A stretch of 64,000 nucleotides of DNA from Palaemon carinicauda (GCF_036898095.1 NC_090751.1:75234680-75298679), one strand, 5' to 3'; positions 46,692 to 56,376 are shown, counted from the stretch's first letter. Numbers and translations are program-made. The notes: a model not told the origin generated them from the letters alone.

Positions 46692-47286
46692 TTTGTAATA
46701 ACATATTTTATAAAAGCTTTTACTGTAATATCATTATTTATCACTTTCATCATGCACGTTAAATTCCTTAGTTTGTTTACTGAGCGTACTTTATGACGCC
46801 GTCGTTTCAGGCGGCGTCATAAAGAAAAACATTTCATTTGGAAGTCCTAAGAAAAATTAAGTAAAACATTAGTAATAACCAAATCAACATACTGTACTGA
46901 ATAATCAATATAATCGATGCAAAAACTAACCTACTGTATACACAAATGTGTAAATGCGTTAGTTTCTTCATTATAATCAGAGATAAACGTAAACAAAACA
47001 TTGGTTGTCATTTTTTATCGTGCTTTTTGGCGTGTTTAGGAAACGCATGATATAAAGTCGTATTTAATATTTGTGCCTGTTTTAGTTTAGGGTACGTTAG
47101 TACATGCATTAAGTGTTCTGTAAATTAAAGGGTAGTTTGTTAACAGCACTACGTACAAGGGAAGGTTTTAAAAGTCTGAATATACATGTTAAATAAATAG
47201 GTAAATATGGTGTCACTACTTCGCGGATTTTCACCTATCGCGGCCGGGTCTGGAACCTATCTACCGCGATAAACGAGGGTTCACTG
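46692..47286. other. TB, distal segment
   Basis: Continuation of TB beyond E8, ending in the terminus CGAGGGTTCACTG. Resembles 57130-57560 (TTGTAATAACATATT, AACAAAACATTGGTTGTC). Includes the hairpin-like GACGCCGTCGTTTCAGGCGGCGTC near 46795. No ORF. Confidence 0.8.
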
Positions 47287-47304
47287 TACAACAGCTGATT
47301 CATT

Positions 47305-47309
<5 letters not shown>

Positions 47310-47379
<70 letters not shown>
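47310..47379. repeat. (CT)n microsatellite
   Basis: About 35 CT units within TA, equivalent to the shorter CT run at about 29474 in TC. Confidence 0.95.
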
Positions 47380-47382
<3 letters not shown>

Positions 47383-47854
47383 TTATACAATACTTACTAA
47401 TAGATGAAGAAACCAAAATCGATTTTCCTAAAGTGTCAATTAAATACAAAACAAAAAAAATATATCGTGTTTACATCCATTTCAATCATAGCTTAAAATA
47501 CGGTATCCGATTTTGTCAGCAAACCCCAATTTTTTAGGAAATATCATTTTATTCTAGAAAATTGCTACTCTTCAAATAGTTAATTGCAGTTTAAGAAAAC
47601 ATGTGCATTTGTTTTTGAATTTTGGGTGTGTTTTAAAAATCGAGTATTGCCCACTTCTTTTTGTTTTACTTCTGGCTGTGATCAGATCAGCTGATGTCTA
47701 GCTGCCGCTCTCAACATGCGCGTAAGAATACAGCAACAAAGTATTATTTATACCATTTCTCAACTTATTCAAACCATCAATACAGTTAGTTAATATTACA
47801 CAAGCACCAATGTGTTTTAATCTATCGTATTTTTTTTTGTTTAGTACTTTTAAA

Positions 47855-47872
47855 ACACACACACACACACAC

Positions 47873-47932
<60 letters not shown>
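47855..47932. repeat. (AC)10(TG)29 self-complementary microsatellite
   Basis: AC dinucleotides (47855-47874) switch directly to TG dinucleotides (47875-47932), so the tract can fold back on itself. Confidence 0.95.
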
Positions 47933-47935
<3 letters not shown>

Positions 47936-47977
47936 CAAATGAAATTTTTGTGGCTTCACAAAGTAATTTTTGGGTGA

Positions 47978-48324
47978 GATAGCCATGGCGTCCTGATGGA
48001 AGGTTCCTTTTTGGTAGCTTCCTTGGGTATAAGACTACTAAGATATTCCCAGAGAATTTAACCACAGGTTATCACAGAATTCTAACTTCTGGAGCGAGTA
48101 TCTCAAAGGTTTCCCTTTAAGACATCGTATATCAACAGGGGACGCATGTCTGAACGCGCCACATAGCTATCTTCACCCCGAACAGAGTTAATGCTTCGGT
48201 GTGTAAGGGTTGAGAATAGCTGGGAGCCACTCCACAGCCAATCTCACTCGTGGCTACTACTGATACTCGAGACGTAAACAAACGGGCGCCATTGCTCAAA
48301 TGACGTCACGCCCGTCTTCATCCT
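47978..48324. repeat. E9 left terminal inverted repeat
   Basis: Complement of 56377-56725. The outermost bases (TTTTTGGGTGAGATAGCC) are of right-end type rather than the GGGCTCAAGC left type of E2. Confidence 0.93.
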
Positions 48325-50617
48325 TTGTTTAGTAGCTGCCCTACTTAGACGGATTTTCCCTGTGTTACCTTTATCGATTTGCATCTACGTTATGTCGCTA
48401 CCTTCGGCCTCGCCTTCTTCTGGAAAGTTGAGTACAAGGTTCCAGTATTGTTTAGTTAAGCTCTGACCGTAAAGTAAATATTACTTTCCGAGATAATTGC
48501 TGTTTTGTGGCAGAGCTGTGCCTCTACCGGACCCGCCATTTTATGGCGTCGTTGTTGTTATGCATGCCTTATTTAGTTAGCCACAACAACGCTTCCGGCC
48601 TTATTTACTAATCGAATACATTAGTTTATTTAGTCTTCATAGCTAGGAACTTTTATATCGTGTTTCGACGCTTTTTATCGGTCATCGATTGACCTCATAC
48701 CAGTCGGCTACTATAGCCCCCAGGCCAGTGAGCCTGCATATAAGTGTTCATGCATGATTTATTAGTGATCCTAGGCTAAGTTATGAAGATAGTGGCATTA
48801 TTTTACAATACTTTTGACCGTGATGCAAATGTTTTTCGCCTTCAGGGACCATATAGGGGATAGGTTAGTTAGTGACTCTTTCTAACCTAACCTACTTGTA
48901 GGACCCCTATATGCTTCCTTCATCCCCTGCCTTGGCATTCCCTCTAATTAGCCTTGATTCCTTTTCTGAGTAAAGGGATCAAATGTCTAATAGAGTATAT
49001 ATCGCCTCTCAGTCCTCCCTAAGGGAATGAACCCCCCTTAGGGTTGCGTCCGAGAGTGAGGTTAGGCTAGCCCTACCTCTATGGCTAGGATTGTCTATGA
49101 CTTTCCTGCGATAGCGATATGTCTTCTTCCTTTCCTAGTTCAGGACTTTTAGCCCTGCTCTAGGTTGAGTTAGGAAGGTTTCTCTGTTCCATGCTGAAAC
49201 TGTACTCATGCACCGTTTTAGCCGATCTGCCTTATCTTAGGTTAGGGAGTGTCCTCCCTTTCCCTAGTGGCCGCTCTGGTACAGAAACCCCTCCTTGGAA
49301 GACTTCTCTCTTCTCCCTTCCCCACCTATCTCTTGTATAGCTTAGCCTATGCTTAGGTTAGTCTATACCCATCTGTCCCCTGTCCTACAACTCCTCCCTA
49401 GGGTGGAGTAGTAGGGCTACCCGAGCTTCCATGTGCAGTCCGCTCTGGTACATATACCCTCATAGTGTCCTATGGGGTTAGTTTCTAGATTTGTTCTGCA
49501 TATGGGAGTCTCCCCCCCTTTTGGGTGTCCCCTAGCCCTCCCTTGGGCTACCGAGCTCCCGGTCCTCAGTGACCCCTGCTCCTGGATGTTAGAGCCTGCC
49601 TCTATCATGGGTACACCCTCTCAGGGGAGGGGGGGATGTCCGGAGTCCATGACGGAACTTCCTGCATCCCTTCCCTCCCCCCTGTCTCTCTCACTATCCG
49701 GGTGCTGGTCTCTTGCCGCCTCTACTGTCGGCAATACCTGCCTCCTACCTTGGTGACTCTCCCTACCCTTGCCGCCAGCCCCCTGTGTGCCGGGGGACTG
49801 CCGACTGCCGCCGGCTCCTACCGGTGGCTCTCCTTCCTCCTAGCTTGTCGTCCGCTCGCCGGTCGGCCGCCGGAGTGCCGGCATCTACTGCCGGCAATCC
49901 GGTTCCGCTTTAACCATCCTTATCCCAGTCACCAAACCGGCATCCTCCGACTGCCGGAGCCGCCGCTCCCCTGCCGGCGTGCCGCCGTTGTACCGGCGGC
50001 CGCCACCCTGGTATATGATTGACTTTAAACATTGTCTGTCCTAATGCCAGAAACTCTGCTGGAGCGAACTCCGGCATGCCGGCGGCTTGCCGGAAACCCC
50101 CGGAGGCGTCAAGAATACTTGCACCCCCTTCTTCTAGCTATCATATGACACTGATAGCCCTATACCGCAAACAGATAGGCTGTTTCCACTATTAAGATCA
50201 ATACCTTGGTACTGTTCTGTTAGTGATCATGCTGTCTCTTTGCATTCTTCTAAATTCCAGCATGCTGCGTGCATCTTAGCACGGCTGGTTGCCGGAAGCA
50301 GTTACCTTAAAAGGAGGCCTTCTAGCCCCTAGCTTGGGACCGAATGATCTCGGTCCCAATCTTACCCTTGGGTTTTTTCCACGGAATTCCATTGCCCTAT
50401 GGAACTCTAAGGAACTCTATCCGGTGCCTTCGGTCGCTCGGATTATCCAAGGACCAAGCTTACGGTAACCAGCCGGGCGAGATGCATGGAGTATGTTCTC
50501 CTTTACTATTTCAATCTCTATGCATCACACCCTTCATTAAGTTAAAATTAATATTTAATATTAACTTAGTTTAAGAGCCATTCTTATGACTCCCCCATAC
50601 TCATTTTCTCTTTCTTC
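48325..50617 (+). other. E9 leader, with a CCGGC-rich segment
   Basis: Non-coding leader shared with E2 at both ends. ATGTCGCTACCTTCGGCCTC at 48392 is identical to E2 at 8920; CATTCTTATG and the polypyrimidine tract lie near 50580. Between about 49390 and 50460 E9 has extra sequence missing from E2, including a GC-rich block (49700-50110) packed with GCCGGC/TGCCGG motifs. The tract TTTCTCTTTCTTCCACAG|GAG (ending 50617-50620) looks like a 3' splice site. Open frames here (49417-50022) show no motif. Confidence 0.6.
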
Positions 50618-50631
50618 CACAGGAGGAGCAG

Positions 50632-52581
50632 ATGAAGTGTGATTTCGCCTTCTGCGCTGTGAAACGCCCGCAGTTTTACGGGCATACGGCTTGCAGGACT
50701 CACGCCCCTTGTGCCGACAAGAAAGGGGATCTGAAGTTTTGGAATCCACTGAACTGTACGGTCTGTCAGGCTCACCTAGTTGAAGCCTTCCATAACCCTC
50801 CCTCAGAGGAGGTCAGAGACATTTCTCGTGAAAAGCTACGCAAGTGGGTGCGTGGCTTCCAGAAAAATGCCACCGGACCTTACCTGGCCACCGAAGAATT
50901 GAGGTCACTTTTGTTCCCTAAGGCCTCCCCTGATTCAGTGATACCCAAAGACGTGATCCCCACTGTCCAAATTACAGTGGAACCTGATGTTGTCATGGCT
51001 CAGTCCATGCACGAGTGCCGCTTGGATTCCGAAGATGACGAACAGATATCGGATGTCTCGGAAGACACGGAGAAAACGCTTATGGCTCAAGGAGCCGAAG
51101 ATGAAGAAGACAAGGTGGAATACGCCGAGTCGGAGCAAGAGGTTGCTCCTCCTTCCATCCCCGCTCCTACTCCTACACCGTCGGAAATGTCTATTCCGTC
51201 TACCTCCTCGACCCCGGATCCTTCTTCTTCTACTCAAGAAATGATCCGACTGATTAGAGCCGTCATGGACGACAGGTTGAAGGAGAACCAGGAGTTCATC
51301 AGGTCCATGATGGGATCCAGAGAACCGAAGAGGATTTCGGTTAAGGATCTCCCCGCTTGCTCACATGCCAACCCGTGGAGGTATGCTGAGCATATGGTTA
51401 TCGCGACCGGCAGGATCTTCGTCAGTGATAAGATCGGCACGGTCCCTTTGGAAGACGTGGAGTTCTTCCCAAACTTTGAGGCCTACCCGGACTGTTACGT
51501 CCGTCTTCGTTCCGAACCTGCCTCGAAGGAAGAGACCGAACCTAAGGAAGAGATAGTGTTCGATCTCGCAAAGGCCCAGGCTATGCTAGCCGCCGCATTC
51601 AAGAGTAGAGGCTTTACCTGCTCTAAGCTTCCGGCCCTGAGCAAGAAGCACCCTACTTATGTCGCACCTGAAAGTGCGGTTCTTCCATTCTTGGAAAAGG
51701 CCTTAACAGCGTGCCTTAAAGCTGCGGATGAAGGGAAAGCCTGCCCTGCATTGGAGGAGTGCAGACCCTTCTCCATAGTTACTCCCCCTGACACTCGACA
51801 CTGGAAAGATGTCCAGCATACTTTCGTCGTGGGAAGGCTAGATCCTGACGTCGCCGGACGTCAGTTTAATGAAGACCTCCCTAAGCTCAACGATCACCTC
51901 CTTCGTCGGGAACAAGATACGAAGGAGAGGCTCGCAGCATTCCTATCTCATCAAGTCCAACTCAAAGTTATGGCCTGTGACACCAGAGTACCAGACCACT
52001 ACATGGTACTCTCCAAATCCCACTTGATGACCGTGATGAAGGACTTGTACCACTTCATAAAGGCTCGGAGAGCCTGTCGTGAATTCGTGTTTGCAGGTGC
52101 CACCGTGAAACACGAACCCCGGAGGCTGATTTCCTCCAACATCTGGGGAAAACACCTCTTTCCTTCTGACCTTGTGAAGGAAATCACCGACAGAGCCGCC
52201 ACGGAGAATAGGAACCTTCTCCACAAGTGGGGCATGTCCAGGAAAAGGAAACCCTCTCAGGACGACGGACCTCAACCTAAGAGGAAATCCCAAAAACAGA
52301 AACCCCAGCAACGTCAACAAAGACGTCAGTTTCCGGGACCCGCTACCTCCCAAGTGGTTGCCCAACCACAACAGACCTTTCAATTGGTCCCCCAACCGGT
52401 GTTGTCACAGTCACCGGTCTTCACCCCTGCTTTCGAGCAACAGTCAACTACCTTTCGTGCCAAAGGTAGAGGCTCATACAAAGGTGCAAGCAAAGACGCC
52501 TCTCGCCGTCCCTCCAGAGGCAGAGGAGGAAAGGGAGCTAGCGGCCGAGGCAGCAAGCCCTCGGGACACCAGAAGCAATGA
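50632..52581 (+). CDS. E9 gag-like protein (649 aa)
   Basis: ORF1 of the DIRS element, presumed nucleocapsid-like. N-terminal Cys/His cluster (C3, C8, H18, C21, H24, C27, C42, C45, H48), then an acidic Pro/Ser/Thr-rich segment (about 120-200), a conserved central block (VKDLPACSHANPWRYAEHM, LEECRPF, RLISSNIWGKHLFP) and a basic C-terminus with KRKPSQDDGPQPKRKSQ and RG/SRG repeats suited to nucleic-acid binding. The ATG is the first in this frame after a splice-acceptor-like site. Because E2 has ATC at this codon, the real start may be on an upstream exon. Ends in TGA (52579-52581), after which the same frame stays open to 55392. Confidence 0.88.
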   Translation: MKCDFAFCAVKRPQFYGHTACRTHAPCADKKGDLKFWNPLNCTVCQAHLVEAFHNPPSEEVRDISREKLRKWVRGFQKNATGPYLATEELRSLLFPKASPDSVIPKDVIPTVQITVEPDVVMAQSMHECRLDSEDDEQISDVSEDTEKTLMAQGAEDEEDKVEYAESEQEVAPPSIPAPTPTPSEMSIPSTSSTPDPSSSTQEMIRLIRAVMDDRLKENQEFIRSMMGSREPKRISVKDLPACSHANPWRYAEHMVIATGRIFVSDKIGTVPLEDVEFFPNFEAYPDCYVRLRSEPASKEETEPKEEIVFDLAKAQAMLAAAFKSRGFTCSKLPALSKKHPTYVAPESAVLPFLEKALTACLKAADEGKACPALEECRPFSIVTPPDTRHWKDVQHTFVVGRLDPDVAGRQFNEDLPKLNDHLLRREQDTKERLAAFLSHQVQLKVMACDTRVPDHYMVLSKSHLMTVMKDLYHFIKARRACREFVFAGATVKHEPRRLISSNIWGKHLFPSDLVKEITDRAATENRNLLHKWGMSRKRKPSQDDGPQPKRKSQKQKPQQRQQRRQFPGPATSQVVAQPQQTFQLVPQPVLSQSPVFTPAFEQQSTTFRAKGRGSYKGASKDASRRPSRGRGGKGASGRGSKPSGHQKQ

Positions 52582-54421
52582 AGTGCTTCCGGTGGGAGGA
52601 AGACTCCGCCAATTCCAGGATCGTTGGACCTTCGATCCCTGGGCACACAGCATCGTCAAGAAGGGTCTAGGCTGGAGTTGGACTCAACCACCCACAATCT
52701 TCCAGCAATTCTTCCAACAATCAACCCCCCTTCTGGAAGAATATGTCCTAGATCTCTTGAACAAGAAGGTGATAAGGAAGGTAAAGTCCACCAGGTTCCA
52801 AGGGAGACTGTTTTGTGTCCCCAAGAAAGACTCAGACAAACTCAGAGTCATTCTGGACTTATCCCCCCTCAACAAGTTCATAGCGAACGACAAGTTCAAG
52901 ATGCTGACGCTTCAACAGATAAGGACCCTTCTGCCTCGAGGTTCCTACACGGTCTCCATAGACCTGGCGGATGCCTACTGGCACGTTCCAATGAACCATC
53001 ACGCTTCCTCCTACCTAGGATTTCGACTCCAAAGGAAAAGCTACGCCTTCCGGGCCATGCCCTTCGGCCTCAACGTGGCCCCTTGGATCTTCACAAAACT
53101 GGCGGATGCCATAGTACAACAACTCCGCCTACGAAACGTCCAGGTGATGGCCTACCTCGACGACTGGCTAGTCTGGGCTCCATCGCCCGAAGATTGTGCA
53201 AAATCTTGCAACGAAGTCACCCAGTACCTAGAACACCTGGGATTCAAGATCAACGAGAAAAAATCTCGCCTCTCTCCAGCTCAGAAGTTCCAGTGGTTGG
53301 GAATCCACTGGAACCTTCAGTCACACCGCCTTTCCATCCCCCAGAAGAAAAGGAAGGAAATAGCAGGGTCTGTCAAGCGACTGCTGAAATCCAAACGCAT
53401 TTCAAGACGCCAGCAGGAACAAGTTCTAGGCTCTCTACAGTTCGCCTCAGTGACAAACCCAGTGCTTCGCGCACAGCTAAAGGATGCCGCGGGAGTCTGG
53501 AGACGTTCGGCATCCATCGCTCGAAGAGACCTCAAGAGACGGCTTCCAAACAGACTGCGACTTCTCCTAAAGCCGTGGTCAGAAGAAAAGGCCCTGAAAA
53601 GGTCCATTCCTCTCCAACACCCTCCTCCATCACTCAACATCCACACGGATGGTTCGCTGGAGGGTTGGGGAGGTCACTCCCACCAAAAACAGGCTCAAGG
53701 CACCTGGTCTCCCCTGTTCAAGACGTTCCACATAAACATCTTGGAGGCCATGGCGGTCCTTCTAACCCTGAAGAAGTTATCCCCGCCGCCCTCGATCCAC
53801 ATCCGTCTAACCCTAGACAACTCGGTGGTAGTTCGTTGTCTCAATCGCCAAGGCTCAAGATCGCCCCAGATAAATCAGGTGCTTCTCCCAATCTTCCGTC
53901 TGGCAGAGAAGAAGAAGTGGCACCTGTCTGCAGTTCACCTACAAGGATTCCGCAACGTGACAGCGGATGCTCTATCTCGGACAAACCCGATAGAGTCGGA
54001 ATGGTCTCTAGACGCAAGATCGTTCTCCTTCATCTCTCACCAAGTCCCAGAACTTCAGATAGATCTCTTTGCAACGAGCGACAACAATCAACTTCCTCGG
54101 TATGTGGCCCCGTACGAGGACCCCAAAGCAGAAGCAGTGGATGCCATGTCACTGGACTGGAACAGATGGTCCAAGATCTACCTGTTCCCCCCCACCAACC
54201 TTCTGTTGAAAGTCCTCTCCAAACTGAGAACCTTCAAAGGGACAGCGGCCCTAGTGGCTCCCAAGTGGCCTCGGAGCAACTGGTACCCCCTGGTCCTGGA
54301 GCTGCAGCCCAAGCTGATCCCTCTCCCGGGCCCAGTTCTCTCTCAACAAGTACAGAAGTCGACTGTCTTCGCTTCATCATCGAAAATCAAGGACCTTCAT
54401 CTCATGATTTTCTCTCCCTAG
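52358..54421 (+). CDS. E9 reverse transcriptase / RNase H / DAM-like methylase polyprotein
   Basis: About 687 codons in the +1 frame relative to gag, overlapping gag by 224 nt. The open frame begins at a TTG (52358), so how it starts is unknown. RT motif A VSIDLADAYWHV, motif B MPFGLNVAPWIF, active site AYLDDWLV (YLDD about residues 266-269), thumb FQWLGIHWNLQSH. RNase H acids: NIHTDGSLEGWGGH (Asp about 431), NILEAMAVLL, LTLDNSVVV, NVTADALSR. The C-terminal domain DLFATSDNNQLPRYV, LFPPTNLL is the methylase-like domain usual in DIRS elements. It copies the element RNA into cDNA. No stops or shifts; the intact reference for this family. Confidence 0.92.
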   Translation: MPNHNRPFNWSPNRCCHSHRSSPLLSSNSQLPFVPKVEAHTKVQAKTPLAVPPEAEEERELAAEAASPRDTRSNEVLPVGGRLRQFQDRWTFDPWAHSIVKKGLGWSWTQPPTIFQQFFQQSTPLLEEYVLDLLNKKVIRKVKSTRFQGRLFCVPKKDSDKLRVILDLSPLNKFIANDKFKMLTLQQIRTLLPRGSYTVSIDLADAYWHVPMNHHASSYLGFRLQRKSYAFRAMPFGLNVAPWIFTKLADAIVQQLRLRNVQVMAYLDDWLVWAPSPEDCAKSCNEVTQYLEHLGFKINEKKSRLSPAQKFQWLGIHWNLQSHRLSIPQKKRKEIAGSVKRLLKSKRISRRQQEQVLGSLQFASVTNPVLRAQLKDAAGVWRRSASIARRDLKRRLPNRLRLLLKPWSEEKALKRSIPLQHPPPSLNIHTDGSLEGWGGHSHQKQAQGTWSPLFKTFHINILEAMAVLLTLKKLSPPPSIHIRLTLDNSVVVRCLNRQGSRSPQINQVLLPIFRLAEKKKWHLSAVHLQGFRNVTADALSRTNPIESEWSLDARSFSFISHQVPELQIDLFATSDNNQLPRYVAPYEDPKAEAVDAMSLDWNRWSKIYLFPPTNLLLKVLSKLRTFKGTAALVAPKWPRSNWYPLVLELQPKLIPLPGPVLSQQVQKSTVFASSSKIKDLHLMIFSP

Positions 54422-55392
54422 CCGCAAAGAAGAGGTTTGGGATCTCGAAGAAAAGTCTGGACTTCCTAGAGGAATACAAGACCGAATCCACAAGACGGCA
54501 ATATGAATCATCCTGGAGGAAATGGGTCTCCTTTGTCAAGACAAAAAATCCTAAAGAAATCACGATTGATTTCTGCATGTCCTTCTTTATTCACCTTCAT
54601 GGACAGGGATTAGCAGCCAATACGATATCAACCTGCAAATCTGCCTTGACTAGACAAATTCTATATGCTTTCCAAATTGATCTGTCCAGCGACATCTTCA
54701 ACAAACTACCGAAAGCATGTGCTCGCCTACGCCCAGCACCTCCACCGAAACCGATCTCCTGGTCACTAGACAAGGTACTCCATTTCGCCTCCAACTTGGA
54801 CAATGATTCATGCCCTCTCAAGGATCTGACTCAGAAAGTTATATTTCTCTTTGCTCTCGCTTCAGGAGCTCGAGTCAGCGAAATAGTGGCATTATCAAGA
54901 GAAGAAGGACACATCCTGTTTACCGATACAGGAGAAGTTACCCTCTCCCCTGATCCGACGTTTCTCGCCAAAAATGAATTACCCACCAAAAGATGGGGCC
55001 CTTGGAGAATATGCCCCCTGAAGGAGGATGCCTCTCTATGTCCAGTAGAGAGCCTCAAGGTCTATCTTCGCAGAACTTCAAACTTTGGTGGAGGCCAACT
55101 CTTCAAAGGAGAAACATCGGGCAGCGACCTGTCACTGAAACAATTAAGAGCGAAAATCACCTACTTCATTCGCAGAGCGGATCCGAACAGTACACCTGCT
55201 GGTCATGATCCTAGAAAAGTGGCATCATCTCTGAATTTCTTTCAGAGCATGGACTTTGAAAGCCTTAAAAACTTCACGGGCTGGAAGTCCTCGCGAGTTT
55301 TCTTTAAACATTATGCGAAACAAGTGCACGAAGTCAAACATTTTGTGGTAGCCGCAGGTAGTGTTATGAAACCTGCACCTAACTCTGCGTAG
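52624..55392 (+). CDS. E9 tyrosine recombinase ORF with long overlapping N-terminal extension
   Basis: An open frame of 922 codons counted from a TTG; the frame is open from 52582, directly after the gag TGA. The recombinase proper is about residues 599-922, starting where the RT ORF ends (54421). It has a core-binding half (ESTRRQYESSWRKWVSF, HGQGLAANTISTCKSAL) and a catalytic half with arginine box GARVSEIVAL, H-x-x-R box GHDPRKVASS and nucleophile box FFKHYAKQV. Tyrosine recombinases integrate the circular DIRS cDNA. The first ~598 codons overlap the RT gene in another frame and are Ser/Pro-rich without a known domain. They may be untranslated if YR is reached by frameshift or internal start. 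Confidence 0.88.
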   Translation: MDLRSLGTQHRQEGSRLELDSTTHNLPAILPTINPPSGRICPRSLEQEGDKEGKVHQVPRETVLCPQERLRQTQSHSGLIPPQQVHSERQVQDADASTDKDPSASRFLHGLHRPGGCLLARSNEPSRFLLPRISTPKEKLRLPGHALRPQRGPLDLHKTGGCHSTTTPPTKRPGDGLPRRLASLGSIARRLCKILQRSHPVPRTPGIQDQREKISPLSSSEVPVVGNPLEPSVTPPFHPPEEKEGNSRVCQATAEIQTHFKTPAGTSSRLSTVRLSDKPSASRTAKGCRGSLETFGIHRSKRPQETASKQTATSPKAVVRRKGPEKVHSSPTPSSITQHPHGWFAGGLGRSLPPKTGSRHLVSPVQDVPHKHLGGHGGPSNPEEVIPAALDPHPSNPRQLGGSSLSQSPRLKIAPDKSGASPNLPSGREEEVAPVCSSPTRIPQRDSGCSISDKPDRVGMVSRRKIVLLHLSPSPRTSDRSLCNERQQSTSSVCGPVRGPQSRSSGCHVTGLEQMVQDLPVPPHQPSVESPLQTENLQRDSGPSGSQVASEQLVPPGPGAAAQADPSPGPSSLSTSTEVDCLRFIIENQGPSSHDFLSLAAKKRFGISKKSLDFLEEYKTESTRRQYESSWRKWVSFVKTKNPKEITIDFCMSFFIHLHGQGLAANTISTCKSALTRQILYAFQIDLSSDIFNKLPKACARLRPAPPPKPISWSLDKVLHFASNLDNDSCPLKDLTQKVIFLFALASGARVSEIVALSREEGHILFTDTGEVTLSPDPTFLAKNELPTKRWGPWRICPLKEDASLCPVESLKVYLRRTSNFGGGQLFKGETSGSDLSLKQLRAKITYFIRRADPNSTPAGHDPRKVASSLNFFQSMDFESLKNFTGWKSSRVFFKHYAKQVHEVKHFVVAAGSVMKPAPNSA

Positions 55393-55714
55393 AACAGTGA
55401 GTTACTTGGGACTCTAACTCTTCGGGTGCCTATGTTGACCCTCGAGCGATTCATAGTGATGTCGAAAAACACTTAGTGCTTTTATAACTGTTCTTATCCC
55501 AGGTGAAATGTCATAGTTGTCACACAAGTGCCGCATGCCCTGAGCATGATGTGTTTTTTAATCAAAGACTTGAGTTCCTCGAGAACGAGTACCTACTAAT
55601 AAACTTGAAATTCCTTTTCAGATTCAAGAGCAAGTCTTTATTACTATGTACATTATAATTACTGTAAATGAACTTTACTTATTGCTGTAAATTATTTAAT
55701 TTCTGCATTTGTGA

Positions 55715-55720
55715 AATAAA
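55715..55720 (+). terminator. E9 poly(A) signal
   Basis: AATAAA in the 3' UTR, in the same context as in E2 (GTGAAATAAAAT). Confidence 0.55.
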
Positions 55721-56204
55721 ATTTCTATTTTATTACCTGTGCGTCTCAATCAGCTCCTACTTACTATGAAATACATACCTGTCATAGTTTTATTATCCCC
55801 CCTTTTCCTTATGGTTATGAAGAAATTAAGATGCTAACTCTTAATTTATATTCACTCTGATTATGTAAGGTTCCAACACGAATACTTACTTCTGATACCC
55901 GGGAGATGAACCATCACTCTCAATACACAGTGCCCAACCACCACTGGTCTAAGTTTCAGAATGTTCCTATACAAATACCAAACATTCGGCTTCATCTCCA
56001 AGTTCTTCAAGTTCTTCTATCAGGATGAATAGCCCTTCAATACCACTTTGACGTCGGCATAGCCCATGGGAACTTCACTGCCAAGGGGGGCAGGATGCTT
56101 CTTCCCTATGGTTCTTTATCAAAGATTACTATGCTGTTTTGTCAATGCCTTGGCACTTACTATTAGGGGAAAATCTACCACGATACATTGATTCTCTGGT
56201 ACTC

Positions 56205-56299
56205 TTCCATCAGGACGCCATGGCTTGAGCCCAAAAAACGGATTTTGAGCGAAGCGAAAAATCTATTTTTGGGTGAGATAGCCATGGCGTCCTGATGGA
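56205..56299. repeat. E9 internal complementary region (ICR)
   Basis: First half TCCATCAGGACGCCATGG, CTTGAGCCCAAAAAACGG; second half GATTTTGAGCGAAGCG to GCGTCCTGATGGA. The second half is the exact complement of 56700-56762. The first half predicts a left end reading GGGCTCAAGCC, which E9 itself does not have. Confidence 0.92.
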
Positions 56300-56376
56300 C
56301 CCTCCCTGCTACTTCGTCCAGTTTTAGATCCCACCCTGTTCTACTGTATCATGGTGATGGGCAGCAACTGGCTTCA

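Larger units (their letters stand above)
38968..47286. mobile_element. TB: second Tigger-like element inserted into TA
   Basis: Termini CAGTGAACCCTCG (38968) and CGAGGGTTCACTG (47286), with TA at 38966-38967 and 47287-47288. Excising it rejoins CATTCGAT-TA-CAACAGCTG, which matches TC at 29440-29455. Net length is about 1.9 kb (38968-40258 and 46692-47286) because E8 is inside. Contains long GA/CT tracts. No transposase ORF. The open frame at 39131-39538 is CT-repeat artefact. Confidence 0.87.

Noticed and set aside
49417..50022. Open frames in the GC-rich E9 leader
   Set aside because: The length is explained by GC-rich composition lacking stop codons; not shared with E2.
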